Assembly (NCBI RefSeq): GCF_050947875.1
Contig: NC_134569.1
Span: 22,791,631-22,855,630 of the forward strand
Direction: 5' to 3'
Origin: Dermacentor variabilis
Lineage: Eukaryota; Arthropoda; Arachnida; Ixodida; Ixodidae
Length of the DNA: 64,000 nt
In this document: positions 35,006-48,400 of the stretch, in pieces
Position numbering within the stretch: the stretch's first letter is position 1
Layout: every line of letters starts with the position of its first letter
Program-made: the position numbers and the translations under genes
The notes under the pieces: generated by a model
The model's input: only the letters and a program-made list of their open reading frames with translations
Database searches by the model: none
What the model was told of the DNA's origin: nothing

Positions 35006-36235
35006 AAAACTATTTTGTTGTTTCACAGGCATTGCTCAAACATGGAGTAGCTTCCAATTAGCATATATTGGAATCAACTGGCATATTTAGTTCCAATTTA
35101 AATTCAAATTCCAAGAAAAATCTGCATGACCTGATATTGTCTGCTACTACAACTTACAAGGCCAGAAAGCTTTGTCTGTAACACTCCTAATTGATGGTGG
35201 GTTTTAGACATATCTCTATTAGTTTATCAGCAAGCAAAATCATGCTGTATAGGCACTAGTACAAGCTGCCTATAGATTAATATTTACTCATTGCAAATTC
35301 CTATTGAACTGACAGGATATCAATAAGGAATTGTACTAGACTAATGGATGTTTACTTACGTTAGTTCGACCCTTGCAGGACTGCAAGATTTAATCAAATT
35401 ATTCAAAAGGTTGAATCAACAAATAGCAGGAAAATGAATGAATCAAAATCTATCTTATTGCTTGGAGTAGAGCGAGAGTGAAAAAAAAAAGATTTATATT
35501 GTTAGTGCAGCAGTCTGCATAGTGTCGCCATCATCCTAGATGACGTCTGGTGGGAGGATGTCATCGGTTTAGACAACAAGGCCCCATTTCTTGAAACTCG
35601 GCAATCGTAGTGAGCTGCACCAACTCCTATGTGCTTACTAGCTTGTGTATTGCAGTGAGCATGTTTATGTAGTAGGTCTTGTCACTTTTGAGGCACATTA
35701 TCATTCGTCGGAGAAGCATTCTTCTGTAGTGCAATGCCTCTTCAATCAAAGGGTATGCTGATGTCTACATATGTTTTCTTTTGCTGTCAACCTGGTCCTG
35801 GCTGTAGGCTTCAAGAATTTTCTCTCGTTCGCTATGACTGTTGCATGCATGCTTCTCTACATGTAGTATTTCTCGCTAATAAAAAGACAATTTCATACCT
35901 AAGGAAAGAGTAGCACTGTCTGCTGAATTTGTGTTTTCAAGCTTTTGGGAACCGCTGGCTGCATCATTTGTGGGGGTAAGTGAGGCTCAAATTAAACAAC
36001 ATTTCCTTGCATGCATGGCTTTTTTCCGGGAAAGTAATGAGTCAACTGTATGAACTCCTATGACACTAATAAGTATCTAATGCAACAAGTACAAGAATTT
36101 ATTAGTGGGACAAATGAATATGTGTATGTGTATGGTACAGCCAGCCCGACAAGACTTCATGGCTTGGGCTGACGGGTTTTTGAATTCATAATAGTTTCAT
36201 AAAATAAGGGTGGTTTTTTTTTTTTTTTTTCTTTT
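35006..36235. other. Unassigned non-coding stretch
   Basis: No gene recognised. The minus strand over about 35520-35880 has a partly open, charged reading (for example ALHYRRMLLRRMIMCLKSDK) that I cannot assign to a family. Confidence 0.4.
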
Positions 36236-36980
36236 TGCTAGGAATGGTGCTGACAATTTTTCACATCCCTGGTATACTTGAAGTTATGAGGCATTGGAAA
36301 TTGAGGGTTGCAAACTTCTTGAGTACAACATATTTTCTATTCTCTACAAGGGTGGTAATGAGAGCTTGTTGGTTGATCATCATGGGATGCCATGTAGTGC
36401 AGCACAGCAAAATGTATATCTCCTCTGTATTTTTCAGATAGACTGTTATCCCATCTTCTCCTGTCGTTTTACCCCTGGATGTATCTTGTAAAGCCCTTCT
36501 AACCTCATCGTTAGTTTCAGAAGGAACTTTGTTTTTTGTTTGTCACTCTGTCCAGTAAAGTTACCTGACTGTTCTAAGTACTGTGCATTTTAGTATAGGA
36601 TTCCTGTTCTGCTTTTATTATATAGTCAAGATTGCTGATAACATGGCCCTATTTTTGACCGTGTACACCTTGTTGCTTTCCATGCCAAGCTCCTTTTGTA
36701 CTGATTTCATGCTGCCCCACTTTTTACTGCTTCCTCAATTTTCTCGATGATATAAGTTCAAATACCACTTATTTTCTTCTTGTTGATCAACTGTGCCAGT
36801 TTGGCCATTCGATCTGATCTCTGAAGTATAGAAACTTTCATATTCTGTCATTTCTTTATTAGGTTGAGTGAAGTCAATAATTGGCCTAGTTGATATCCAT
36901 TCATATTGAATAGGAGGGGAGCAGTCCACAAAAACACAACACAATGAAGACAGCATGAACACTGCATTCATATTTTACAT
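36236..36980 (-). pseudogene. RTE-type LINE fragment (endonuclease-RT linker and RT start)
   Basis: Reading the minus strand, QLINKKKISGI is followed by EKIEEAVKSGAAW-like sequence, NIDYIIKAEQE-type sequence and then KVPSETNDEVRRALQDTSRG and KTTGEDGITV, the RT entry motif of RTE elements (GK.PGEDGI). It continues with KKFATLNFQCLITSSIPGM, the block before the IPxxWK motif, and ends at 36236 by a T run. Several stops and frame changes occur. It is a different, older copy from the RTE at 5.6-6.9 kb, covering the part that copy lacks. Confidence 0.62.
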
Positions 36981-38530
36981 CACCAAAAAAACATAATTAC
37001 ACATATATCAGCTAGCTATCGGTCATGCTGCATGAGCACAAAGTATCATTTTTTGGAAAGGTTGGCTGGCATAAACATTGACACATAACTCGAAATAAAA
37101 AGACGAGTATGTTTGCAATATTAATGTGATTAGCATTATTAGGTTACTTCACACACTTTCTGGGGGCTATCTATCTATCTTTCTTTCTGCCTGTCTGTGT
37201 CTATCTCTAACGGTTTTTTCACCAACTTGGGTTACTGGATATTCCGTGGTCCAGTGATTAGATTATTGGGCTGCTGTAATGAGGAAAATGGGTTATAAGC
37301 CAATTGTTGGCACAAGTTGGGTCACAGGTATGTGACATTGCATCAGTTAACCTGTTTCACACAGACTTGTGTTACTGTTCATGTGCCTCTGCTTTTGCAC
37401 AAGCTCTGTTTACCTCCACTTGCATCATAGTAAGACTAGGTACTTGCCGCACTTAAAGGAATCTTTTTGATGTGAATTTGGGTATGTGCTACACAGTATG
37501 TGTCCCTCTTCAATAAACTTGTTTTGCACCAACCTGAGTCACTGGGTTATGTTCCACTCTTCTGTGGACCGCTTTGACACCAGCTTGGGTCCCTGGGAAT
37601 GTACCACTGTGTATGTGCTGCTCTTCAGTGACCAAAAAAAATATCATTAAAATTTTTCCAGTGTTGGGCAGAGGCGATCCCACATCATAAATATTTAGAC
37701 ATTATTGTCTGAAAATATATTCACACACGCACCACGCGGGGACATCTCTGCAGCAGCGCTAGATATGGCACAGAGTGTCCAGAAAGAAGTGGGACACAAT
37801 ACATGCCTCACACATGACATGTTTCAGCGGTTGCAGTATGGTGTGTAAATACGTCGCTTTCATGCTAATCGCAGTAATGCCGCCATTCATTGCAAGATAA
37901 GTTCTGCTGGATGGTTTTCCCTTTTTTTTTCTGTGATATGAAACACATTTTTCTTTTACATGGTGGTGTTTGTATGCCTACTTAAGACTACTTCTTCTCA
38001 AAATAAAAGTTGCAAATGCAGCATTTGTGTCTGCTCTCTTCTTCATGTTTTTGAGCACTGCCCCCCTCCTATTCTTTATTAGTTCCTTTGTTAGTTGGAA
38101 GAGCTTGCCTGTCCGTTGCCTTGGTGTCTTACCTCTAACTTTGATTGGGGCCACTGAAATTTCTTTAGTGAAATGTATTAAGTGTACTTAATTAGTCTAA
38201 TACAAGTATTTATTAGTTTCTTGTTAGTTCATTATGAATTTGCATTGGATACATGCCATTCTGTAAGCAATTTATATTAACTGCCAAACAGCTTTAGCTA
38301 TTTTCATTTAATTGTGCATGTACAGTGTGATAGTGGATGCCAGTATAATAATACATTAGGTTTTCCCTCAATGTATAAGAACTATTACAGATAAAACTCA
38401 CAAGTTTCTTTGTTAATATTACCTAGTCTGTCATGAGCACCTATGCGGAGACCATTTTTCCAATCACCCACTGTTGTTCATTTTGGCTCCATGTGATTTA
38501 TATTATTGCAACTGCTTGCCTCACACTAAA
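36981..38530. other. Non-coding stretch with degenerate dispersed motif
   Basis: Between about 37215 and 37640 the motif CACCA(A/G)C(T/C)TG(G/A)GT..CTGG recurs at least three times (37219, 37531 and 37580 areas) together with TGTGCC/TGTTCC and CTCTTC segments, suggesting an eroded minisatellite or repeat. No gene recognised. Confidence 0.4.
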
Positions 38531-38622
38531 GAAGGGAAAGGAGAATAGACAAATAAAAGGAAGAGTCAGGAATCAAAATAAAGCAGTTGATCAGTCTCAG
38601 ATCAATATTTATACTCGGTGCA
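38531..38622 (+). repeat. Probable 5' LTR remnant of Ty3 element
   Basis: AAGGAAGAGTCAGGAAT followed by AAATAAAGCAGTTGATC and CTCAGATCAATATTTA matches 56598-56682 in the same orientation. It is followed by GGTGCAGCTCGACAGGG (about 38618-38634), a plausible primer-binding site, and then by Gag-like sequence. Only about 90 bases match, so the LTR is short or its left part has decayed. Confidence 0.5.
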
Positions 38623-38699
38623 GCTCGACAGGGTGTGGATAGAAATACAAGCTGATACTATACTGCAGCAGGCCAACTGTACGTCACATTATACCAAGC

Positions 38700-41600
38700 A
38701 GAAAATGAAGTTGAACTCTCGCAGTCAGCAACATCACCGAGCTTGCTCCAGTTCATTGCAAGCGAGGCAAAAGTCACTGAGGTGGATCTTGTTGAGTGAA
38801 ATATGTGGATGGTCAATATGGAAATGTCCATCCTCGAAAAGTATTTCAGACAGATCAGAATTAGTAAGCACATTCCAAATGGTGCAAGTCAAGGCATCAC
38901 CACGCTTATGAAGAGGATGTTGCAAGTGCAGTCATCACAAATCTAGCAACATGGGCAATTGATTGTAATGTTAACAGATACTGCATGCTAACCCAGGTCC
39001 TAAAACAGATGTAGTGAAACTGGACACATTCAGTGGGGCATCCTCATCAGCAATAGCTTGGCTGAAATTTTTTTAGTATCAGAAACTGCTGGACAACATC
39101 ACATGACAGAGTGCAGAATTTGAGGCTGTTAATGCAAGATGTCAAAAAATGGTATAAGCTCCAAATACTGAAACAGTGATGCCTGGGGTCAGTGGAGGGC
39201 AAGTTTCATCTTGGCCCTTGGCCAAAACACAGTTGACTGATTGGATGGGGCGGTATTTTTTAAGCAACACTCTGACTCACTTGTTGATTACTTCTATGAT
39301 AAGAGATAGCTGCTGCAGTTAGAAGAGCCTGTACTTCCTGAATTGTCTTTGTGTCTTTATTTATAAATGGTATGAAGAAGGAATGCCAAAGGCAAATACA
39401 AATAAGATTGCCCAATATGGTAGAAGACGTACCTATTGGGATGCCTAAAGGATGTTTGCTGCAAGGGCTTTTTGCACAAACCACAGCAAAATAGGGCTCC
39501 TTCAACAAGAGTTCCTTTAAAGTGTACAACGACAATCATGACAGGAGCACACATAGCTCCAAACTACTGGTGACGCAACCAAGACCTCATGTAGCCAAAA
39601 ACAAAAACAAATAAACAGGATCCACAGCCTCACCCATGTAGTAACCAAAATGTGGCTGTTTACTCAATCCAGAAGAATGGTCTACAAACTGCTTCATTTG
39701 TTGAGAGAAGCAAAGTAAAAGCTTTACTTATACACAAGGGTTTCAATATGCCTAATTAGTATGAGATTATGGGGAAGATGTACAAGTTGCAACAAGGCAG
39801 AATAGTAACAATTTTCAGGTATGACAAATCATCCCTAACACTGCCCACCTGGACAACAGTCAATATGTTACATTTGGCCTCTCAGCGCCTTACCATAGAA
39901 GTGCTGCTCATGTGCGTTATCGAATTTTTGTTTATACTGTCCCAGGCTCGACATGAAGAAGCTGAGGATCAACACTTCTTGGAGGTATGAGGTGACCATA
40001 ATCGATCCCATTGCTTCAAGCGCCCAGACATCACCCAATATCGCTAATGAAGAAGAGATTACTCTTCCAGAGCTTGTATGCCTAGATGCATATACACTGG
40101 CTGATTCAGTCCCTAAATGTGCCTTTCGAATTTAGTGACACGACTGTTGTGTGAAAGAGAAGCTGCAGCATATCAATCTAAAAGAAAATATGGCTAAAAC
40201 AGGAGTTGTAACAAATTTTAAATGCTGAGGTTGTGAGGCCTTTGACATTGTCTTTTGTGCCACCTCTAACCATAGTCCCTAATGAGTATGACATATTGAG
40301 ACTCTGCACCAATTATCAGCAATTGAACACACAAACAGAGCAATATTCATTCCCTATGCCCAAGCTTGATTGATCACATTGTTAATGATACTGCTTACGA
40401 ATTGGCTTGTGCAATGGTTACTAGTTCACTCTCAGGGAAGAGTCCAAGAACTACACGGAAATTATAGTGCCGTTTCACATGCATGAATATATAACCGCCT
40501 GCTGTTTGGTTGGAATAACTTGGTTTTAGTGCATGACAAACATGACATGACAATTTTTCCACCATGTACATCGATGGACATTATCTTTTACTGTCATATG
40601 GAGTAAAAATTAACATTGTTTCCCCTTGTCTCATGTGATGTAAAGTTATGCCTGAAGATAAACAAGAAGAAAAGTTAATTATTTCAGAGAAGTGTTTTGC
40701 TTCTTGGCACAGCCCTTTGCGGCTACATGAAAACCATGAGGAACAGTCCATCCAATGAGTCAGGAAGCTGCAAAAGCCTCATGATGTTTAATCATTGTGC
40801 GTATTCCCATGACTGGCAGGACATATTAGGGCGTTCACTAAGAACTTTGTAGCCATGTCCAGATTTCTCACAAGGTTGACTCGAAAGGAAATCCCCTTCG
40901 TGTGGATTGATGAGTGTGACCAAGCGTATCTCTAGAAATGATGTGCGCCACATCATTGGGCCCAGTCCTGAAATTGCCAGATTTCACCAAATCTCTTTAA
41001 CTCTGCACTAATGCATCCCACTACGACATATGGGAGCAGTATTGTACCAACGAGATTTAACAAAGACCATATATCCACCAGTTGAATGTAAGTTCTATTA
41101 TTCCCACATGCTTTCTCAGCTTACAGGGGCCCTAAAATACTTTTTGAACTAACCATAGAATGGCCTCACTATTCAAGGAGGTCACCTCACAAATATTACA
41201 TTGCAAAATTTTTTTGAATCCTTCAATTATAAGTTGAATACGCTATCACACTGATAGCCAGCTTTCTCTCTCTTGTCCACTAGTGCGCTAGAAGCTACAC
41301 AGTGGAGAAGCCAAGAGGGCAAAGCTCTGCCCAAAAGTTGAGTGTAGCGATGGCGAAAGGACTTGTAGTGGCACCCCGTGGCAGCCGCAGTAGACTACGC
41401 TATGCAGCACACCACTGCTATCTCGAAGGTCATGCACATCAGATGCATCTATGCGCAATTGTCATGTGTAGACCAACAGTGCAAAGATGAAATGAATTTG
41501 CTGTCTGTTTTGAGGTTGCAGACATATATGTTTAATTTGTTTAGCTCAAAATTAGCATTTATGTATCAACAAGAATGTTCTAGCAATCGCAGAATTAACC

Positions 41601-43080
41601 AACAGCATTGGTGGGTCCAGCTGCTTGCAATGACGCTGCGCGGTGACACTGCGGAAGCGAGAGCAAGCAATTTTGTGCTGTTTTTGAGATAAGATTGTGA
41701 ATTTTCTGACACATGCAGTGCAGTAATATTTGGCTAACATGTTCACAGCACCATTTAAAAATATCACCAATGTTTTCTAACTATGTTCAAAGAGTGTTTC
41801 AGGGCCCCTTTAAGTAAATTGCACAACAACGAAAAGGCGGTGCTAGCAGTGGTGCTTCAGTGGTGCATTGTGGTACTTCAGAAGTTATTTAGAGGACCAG
41901 TGTTTCAGGCTCTTGACAGACACTCAGGCTTTAACATACCCCCTGAGCCTTACACAACCATGGATTAGTATGATGGATTAGTAAAATTCAACTGTTTGCA
42001 TTTGATGTTAGCCACAGGCTCAATGAGAACCTGCCTAGCTGATGTGAATGCAATGTCAAGATTACACATAGCACAAGTGAACAAATATATCAAGATGCAC
42101 ATGTGGTGAACATCTGAGAAGACAATGAACATTTGAAATTCGTCAATGGAAAGTTTGTCATGCCCCAAAGCTCTGTATCAAAGATATTTTAGCTCTAGCT
42201 TAACAGCCCCCATTCAAGGGGACATGACGATTTTTGGAAAACTTGGCTGGAAGGTTCAGAAACATTTTACTGGAAGAACATGAAAGCTGATATAGAGAAT
42301 TACGTGAGGACATGTCATATGCCAGACTGCTAAAGCCAAGTTCTGCCTGTAAATAAACCAAATGGTCATTCCCTCATACTCAGATGTCACATTTGAAGTC
42401 GTGCATTGAGATTTTGCTGAAATGAAAAAGAACGGAAGGATGTCTGCAGGAAGCTGTCTTTTATTGTAGTTGTTGACCAGAGCATGTGTATGACTGAGGC
42501 AGAACCCAGAAAAGAAGACACAAACTGTGTCATTGTGCTGATGGAAAGAGAGACATTCAGATGCACAAAGGCGATTGTCTCTGATAATATATTTTAGAAG
42601 GTGGCGCAGTGTGAGGCTCCTGCGATGGGCAGAAAAAAAGGTTATCGCTTTAGAATTTTTAGCACCCTAGCATCCTGAAAGAAATGCTCTAGAAGAATGC
42701 CTCAGCTTTTACTTTGACCTTTATTTACATATGTGCAAACTCTCATGGCAGATAGAAGGGCGCCCTTGAGGCAGTGGTTAGACATCACAATCAATCTGAT
42801 ACAGCTAGACTCTGCTGCAGCATTGAATATGCTGCCTTTCAGAAGACCACATACATGGTTACCAGCAGACTGCAAACTTGGCATGTAGTAGGGAAAATGC
42901 ACATTCAAGAACGCAGAAAGACCGATGAAAACAACAAGTATAGAAATGCAATGACGAAGTACTAATACTATGATATGTGCCATAGAGCTAGCATGCCAGA
43001 TATACAACCTGGAGATAGACTACTAGCATGAAAAGGCATATCAGTCCAAAAATGCCTTCATGGGCACATATGTTGTCCTT
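38700..43080 (+). pseudogene. Ty3-like gag-pol fossil, split by a MITE
   Basis: Gag traces begin near 38720 (LLQFIASEAKVTEVDLVE, WMVNMEMSILEKYF). RT is readable at 40260-40960: VPNEYDILRLCTNYQQLNTQ, QYSFPMPKLD, LTRKEIPFVW. RNase H traces lie around 41100 and 41810-41960 (LHNNEKAVLAVV), separated by the MITE. Integrase follows at 42140-43060: GHDDFWKTWLEGSETFYWKN, MKADIENYVRTCH, VVDQSMCMTEAEP, IVSDN and DITINLIQ. Stops and frameshifts are frequent. No product is possible. The 3' LTR appears displaced to about 56.6 kb by later insertions. Confidence 0.75.
41125..41809. mobile_element. MITE with AGGGGCCCT termini
   Basis: AGGGGCCCTAAAATACTTTT (left) and the reverse complement of the right end, AGGGGCCCTGAAACACTCTT, form terminal inverted repeats of about 25 bases including TTGAAC. 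The 685-base interior has no transposase. It splits the RNase H of the Ty3 fossil, so it is younger than that element. The duplicated target could not be determined, so the superfamily is open (hAT is one option). Confidence 0.75.
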
Positions 43081-43132
43081 CAAATGGTGAAGCAGCCAGA
43101 TGTACTAAACTCTGTGTAACTCGAATGAGTTG

Positions 43133-43317
43133 CTGAATTTTTATTTCGAATAACAAACCTATATAACCATGACCCCAAGGCAAAATGCCCCCTCCAAAAC
43201 ATGAAGCCAGCATGAGTATACATTCAAAATTCAAACGAACTATGACCACCTCCTTAAGATGGACGAGAGCGCATGTGCAATCTCAAGAAAGCATGTTCTT
43301 GATCTGTTAATGTAATT
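43133..43317 (-). repeat. Left inverted terminal repeat of Penelope element
   Basis: Reverse complement of 52187-52371 with roughly 80 percent identity by eye. Shared blocks include TTCTTGAGATTG.ACATG, CTTAAGGAGGT, GTTCGTTTGAATTTTGAATG and AAATAAAAATTCAG. Confidence 0.85.
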
Positions 43318-43330
43318 GACAGCTTACTAA

Positions 43331-43970
43331 ATGAGTGATCCTCCTCGTCAAAATGCTGTTTCCATTGAAAGGGTGTTTTCATACCTCACCGACAAAGGGC
43401 TTTGTCTTGCAGCAGCTGACAAAGAAGGTGGGTTTTCCATCACATCTAGAAGTAATTTATTTAAAAAAAAGCATGAGCTTTCATTGATTCTGTGTTTATT
43501 AGGTGAATTGATGTTGATCTGAGGAGGGTAAAATCAAAGGTGAAATGCATGTTAACAGAATTAACTCGTAGTACTCTTGCACAATCTGTAGACAGGAAGG
43601 AAGGGTTGGCTCTTCGGTTGTTTTTCTCAACAAAATCCTACAAGCCTGAGATGCCTTTCCATGTCATTATTTTGGAAAAAGGCATGTGGCAAAACTCCCT
43701 TTCTTACTGGCTCAAGTGTCACCCTAAGAAGCTAGAAGTTAATTTCTAGTTTCTGGTTAGGGGATCTTCCGACATTATACACTACCTTTCTCAACATTCT
43801 GATGTTTCATTTAAGGCTATGTCCATAGATATTAAAGACATTATTTTGTTCCGCCTCAGGCACTCTTGGGTGTTATTGAAAAAGCTATTTTCAGTTTGGT
43901 GCTGTAGCATTCCAAAATGAGTGTGGTGTTTCTGTTTCAGATTTTAACAGCAGCCTAAGTCAAGCTTTCG
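43331..43970 (+). pseudogene. Penelope-like ORF, N-terminal part and RT start
   Basis: Starts MSDPPRQNAVSIERVFSYLT, then GLCLAAADKEGGFSI, a frame change, EGLALRLFFSTKSYKP, MPFHVIILEKGMWQNSLSYW, KAMSIDIKDI (RT motif A region with Asp) and AVAFQNECGVSVSDFN. These are the N-terminal blocks of Penelope RT. The frame is broken at least three times and stops around 43965, where a LINE begins. Confidence 0.78.
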
Positions 43971-44259
43971 TGGTCCAGTGTCACGCAGGTGGGCAGATTC
44001 CGGAGCTCACCACCAGAGGGTGTGCCAAGAGTAGGAGCGGTAGGAAAGTCAGAGCGTGGCCGCATGGTTGAGCGCGTGCGAGAGCATGCATGTCATACCT
44101 TGGGTCTCCGCAGCATTGATTGCTTTTGAAACAGTGGTGAGAGTTGCTTTGCGACATTTCGAGGATTTGGATCCTGTGTGTATCGGTTTTTGCTAAAAGG
44201 CACATGCTCTGCATTATTATAGTATTACAGTATTTGCATCAGAAAAAGCCGTGCAATAC

Positions 44260-45237
44260 ATGGCAAGAAAGCCAGGAAAGCAGGCAGTGTGCGGGGGTCC
44301 CTCAAAGCAGAGGAGGGGACGGTTGAGAATGGAGAGGGAACCAAGTCAATCGGCACACACTGTGATGTCGATGCTAGGCTCAAGAAAATGGAGGCTTTCC
44401 AGAAAGAGCTTGTCAAACAGGTGGAAGAGCTCAAAAATGAGCTAAAGAGGGAGCGTGATGCACACAAGGTAGCTGTAAAAAGACGTGAAGCAGCTGAGGA
44501 AAAGCTAAACAGGGTCGCCATTGTAAACGAGAATGTGCGTGACAATGGAACGCAGTCCCCCGACGTGACAAGAGAGTGAGTGCTAGCAAAGTACGTGGAA
44601 TGCGTGCAACGTGGTGAAGGGTTAGCCGGAAAGAGCGGCACCTACCTTGAGGCCACCATGCGCAAAAAGCAGGATCACAGGGGACAATGCCCATTGTCGA
44701 GTCCGAATCACGTTGAAACAGACAAAGGGAAGCAGTGAGAGGTAGGAGAGAGTGAAAGGGTGATTATCGCTGGCGACTCAAACCTGTCTAGGTGCTCAGA
44801 AGCAATTGTGGAGAGGGCGAAAGGCGATAAAAGAGTGGCGGTAGGGACATTTCCAGGGCGGACACTGGGTTCTGTCATGGAGCAAGCAAAAGAAAAGCTA
44901 GCAGAAAATGCCCACGTGCATAACCTCGTCATAGTAGCAGCTGGACGTCCTAAACAGGAAAGGGACAGGACTAGCCCAGTGCTTGGCGAAGGGGGTGGAC
45001 GACTTGCACGAGATATATCCCCTCTGGTGCAGATCGTGGTATGCACGGTGCTTGAGGTGCCTGTATGTAAGTCACGTACAAAGAGCCATAGTGGCTGCTA
45101 ATGAGGCAATATGGAAAGTGAGCCAAGAGAAAGGCTTTGAGGTTGTTGAAGTAAACAGAGAAGTGAGAAGGTGTGGTGGCTTTAAACGAGACGTGATCCA
45201 CTTCAATTACAAGCTGGCACGAGAAGTGGGCTGGTGA
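44260..45237 (+). pseudogene. LINE ORF1: coiled coil plus SGNH-hydrolase-like domain
   Basis: From MARKPGKQ a frameshift leads into a charged coiled coil (RLKKMEAFQKELVKQVEELK, then NELKRERDAHKVAVKRREAA, 44370-44510). After TGA at 44577 and one more stop in the same frame comes VIIAGDSNLSRCSEAIVERA (the GDS block, 44772), GTFPGRTLGSVMEQAKEKLA, HNLVIVAAG, and after a frameshift GFEVVEVNREVRRCGG and RDVIHFN. The final DxxH-type block is kept as DVIH, while the GxND block is disrupted. Esterase-like ORF1 domains are known in CR1-group LINEs and may act in RNP or membrane association. Confidence 0.7.
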
Positions 45238-45410
45238 CTTGGTGGTCGTGCTGTTGCTTATTTAGGGGGCCCATGGGCGCTCAGGAGGCCAAAGTAGGTA
45301 GCAATGAAGAAGGTCCTCCAGGGGAACCTCAGAAGAGCATCGCCGTCAATGACAGAAAAAGGAGGAAAGCAAGAAAGAGAGCTCGCCATGCAATAGGCTA
45401 CATAAACATG

Positions 45411-48400
45411 CAGGGCAGCAGAAGAAAGGAACAGTGGGCAGAGATTGAGGAGCAGTTAAATAGAGAACAAATAGGGGTTTATGCAGTTACAGAAATGCAC
45501 CTTAGAGACTCGGAAGAGCCACCAGTGATTGAGAATTATGTTTGGGAAGGGTGCAACAGAACTAAGTCGGAAAGAAAGGAAGGTGGAGTCGGAATGTTCA
45601 TCCATCAGGGAGCCAAATGGAAAAAAGTAAATTCACAACAATGTGAAAAGCATCTTTGGTTATCAGGTACAATGAGTGGGAAAAAAGCTTGGCTGGGCGT
45701 TACGTATTTATGGACCGGAAATAATTGTACAGAGAAGAATAAAAAGTTAGTGGAATGCATAAGTACTGATATTAAGAGTTTCGGAAATGGTGCTGAAATT
45801 ATCTTATTAGGTGACATGAATGCCCACATACAGGATTTATATGGCTATACCGACAATAACGGGAAGTCAATGCTAGAACTTTGTGAGCAACATAACCTCG
45901 TTATCATGAATACAGGGCTTAAGTGTGAAGGGCAGATCACGTGGGAAGTGGGAAACCAGCAATCAACCATTGATTACTGTCTGATGACAGAAGGAATTCA
46001 TGATAAGTTGAGATAAATGGTCATTGATGAGGAAGGGTATAGCAGCATAGGGAGTGATCATAAACGCATCATTTTGAAAATGGGATATGTTGTTGGGAAA
46101 GAGAGCAAGGAGAGCAAAATGGCCAGTCCAAATTTGAACGCTGAACAAATAGCAAATATATTCACTAGAGTTGAGGAAGAACTTGGCGAATGACCAAGTA
46201 AAGACTGGAAATATAGTGAGCTTCTAAGTGTAATAACGACAGAAATATGGAAAGATAAACAACATGTTCGTTGGAAAGGAAAAAGGAAACCGAAAAGCTG
46301 GTGGAACAAGGAGATACGAGAAGCGATCGCCGAACGACAGAAAGTATCTCGAGAGCACAGGCAGGCAAAGAAGGCGCAGTTGCCGCAGGATGAAGTAACC
46401 AGTAAATGGAAAATATACCGGGATAAAAAGTCTATGGTTCAATACTGGTGCAAGCAAAATTAAAAGGTGAAAGTGAACGTTGGTTGTCAGAAATACATGA
46501 GAAAAAGAAGGCTGCACCTAGAATAGTTTGGAACCACATAAAATTATTAGCAGGAAGTCAACAACAATACAACAACATATCCTAGACGAAGATGAAAACA
46601 GACTGGAAGGAGAAGCGGCAATAAATTACATCTGAAAAATAACAGCTGAATCTTTCCAAGGCAATGACGAGGTTGTATTTGAGGTAAAAGAAACATGAAA
46701 GAGAACCAGATGGAAAAGGCCTGAGCTGTTGCTGATAAATTTCAACTGGAAGAAAGCCGAAGAGAAAATTCCTAAGTGCACAATCACAGGGCTAGACAAG
46801 GTTCCCGTTAGGCTGATTAATGAACTAGGACCAAAAAGTAAGGAAGCTCTGGTGAAAGCAGTGGAAGAAACTTTAAAATATAAATGAATACCAGACAGTT
46901 GGCGACAAAGTAGAATGAATTCACTCGTGTAGACCGTTGACCATTACATCAGTAATATACAGGCTAGCAGTGCAGGCAATCAAATTAAAGCTTCAAGCAT
47001 GGGCAGAGAATAATGGTATTTTGGGAGAGGTTCAGAATGGCTTCAGAATAGGCAGGCGTTTGGATGATAACTTGTTTGTTCTTACTCAGTGTATTGAAAT
47101 ATCAAAAGTAGAAAACAGACCATTGTATGTGGCCTTTTTAGACATTACAGGAGCCTATGACAACGTAGACCGCAACATTTTGTGGGATATTCTGGAAGGG
47201 TAAGGCTTAGGTGACAATTGTCTACAGCTTTTGAGAGCGATTTACCTAGAAAATACCATTTGCGTTGAATGGGAAGGGATGAGGAGCGAGGAGAGAGTTC
47301 ATATCAACAAGGGACTGAGGCAGGGGTGCTCTTTATTCCCACTGCTGTTTATGATGTACATGGCGAGGATGGAGAGGGCGCTAGAAGGAAGTAATATCAG
47401 CTTTAATCTCTCATACAAACAGGCGGGTGCAGTAGTAGAGCAGCAGCTTCCAGGTTTATTTTATGCGGACGACATAGTGTTGCTAGCTAACAAGCAAAGT
47501 GATTTGCAATGTCTGGCTAATATCTGTGGACAGGAAAGCAACAATTTAGGTTTGAAATTCAGTGTTAGAAAATCAGGTGTTATGGCATTCAATGAAAACA
47601 GTGAACAGACAGTGGTGATACAGGGCCAGGAAATACCTCGGGTAACCGGATATAAATACCTTGGTATATGGATAAACGAGGGCAATAGATATGGAAACAC
47701 AGGAAAAAACAATAACAATGAAGGGGAAGAGAAATGCAGCCATAATGGAAGCACCGAGCGCTATGGGGATACAATAGGTACAAGGTGCTCCGAGGTATGT
47801 GGAAAGGTGTAATGGTTCCAGGACTTACTTTTGCAAATGCGGCTTTTTGCTTTAAATCAGGGGTACAATCAGGACTCGATGGGAACCAAAGGTCAGTGGG
47901 TCACCTCGCGTTGGGCACTCACGGGAAGACTACAAATGAAGCGGTGCAGGGTGATATGGGCTGGACAAGTTTTGAAGTGAGGGAAGCTCGCAGTAAATTT
48001 GAGTATGAAGAACGACTGAGGAATATGGAAGAAAATAAATGGGCTGGGAGAGTGTTGAGGTATCTGTGCAGGAAAAACATTGATTCACAGTGGAGGAAGA
48101 GAACTAGGAAGCTTACCAGCAAGTATGTAGCCTGTAGGGTGGGCAACACAGCAGCAAAGAACGTCAAGCGGAAAGTCAGAGAGGCTGAAATAATCTCAGG
48201 GGTGGTGGCAATGGAAAAGAAACCTGCCATGAGTAACTACTTAAGAAGAAAAAACGAAATTAGGAATGAAACAATTTATAACTCAAAGGGAAGCTCATTA
48301 CTTTTCGAAGCGAGATCGGGATGCCTTAGAACACGTATCTATAAAACGAGACATGAGAAGGAAGAAGAAGCATGTGCTTGCTGCGGTATAGCTAGGGAAA

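Noticed and set aside
38040..38090. Similarity of CACTGCCCCCCTCCTATTC to the minus strand near 36900
   Set aside because: Only about 20 bases match and nothing extends the alignment, so it is probably chance.
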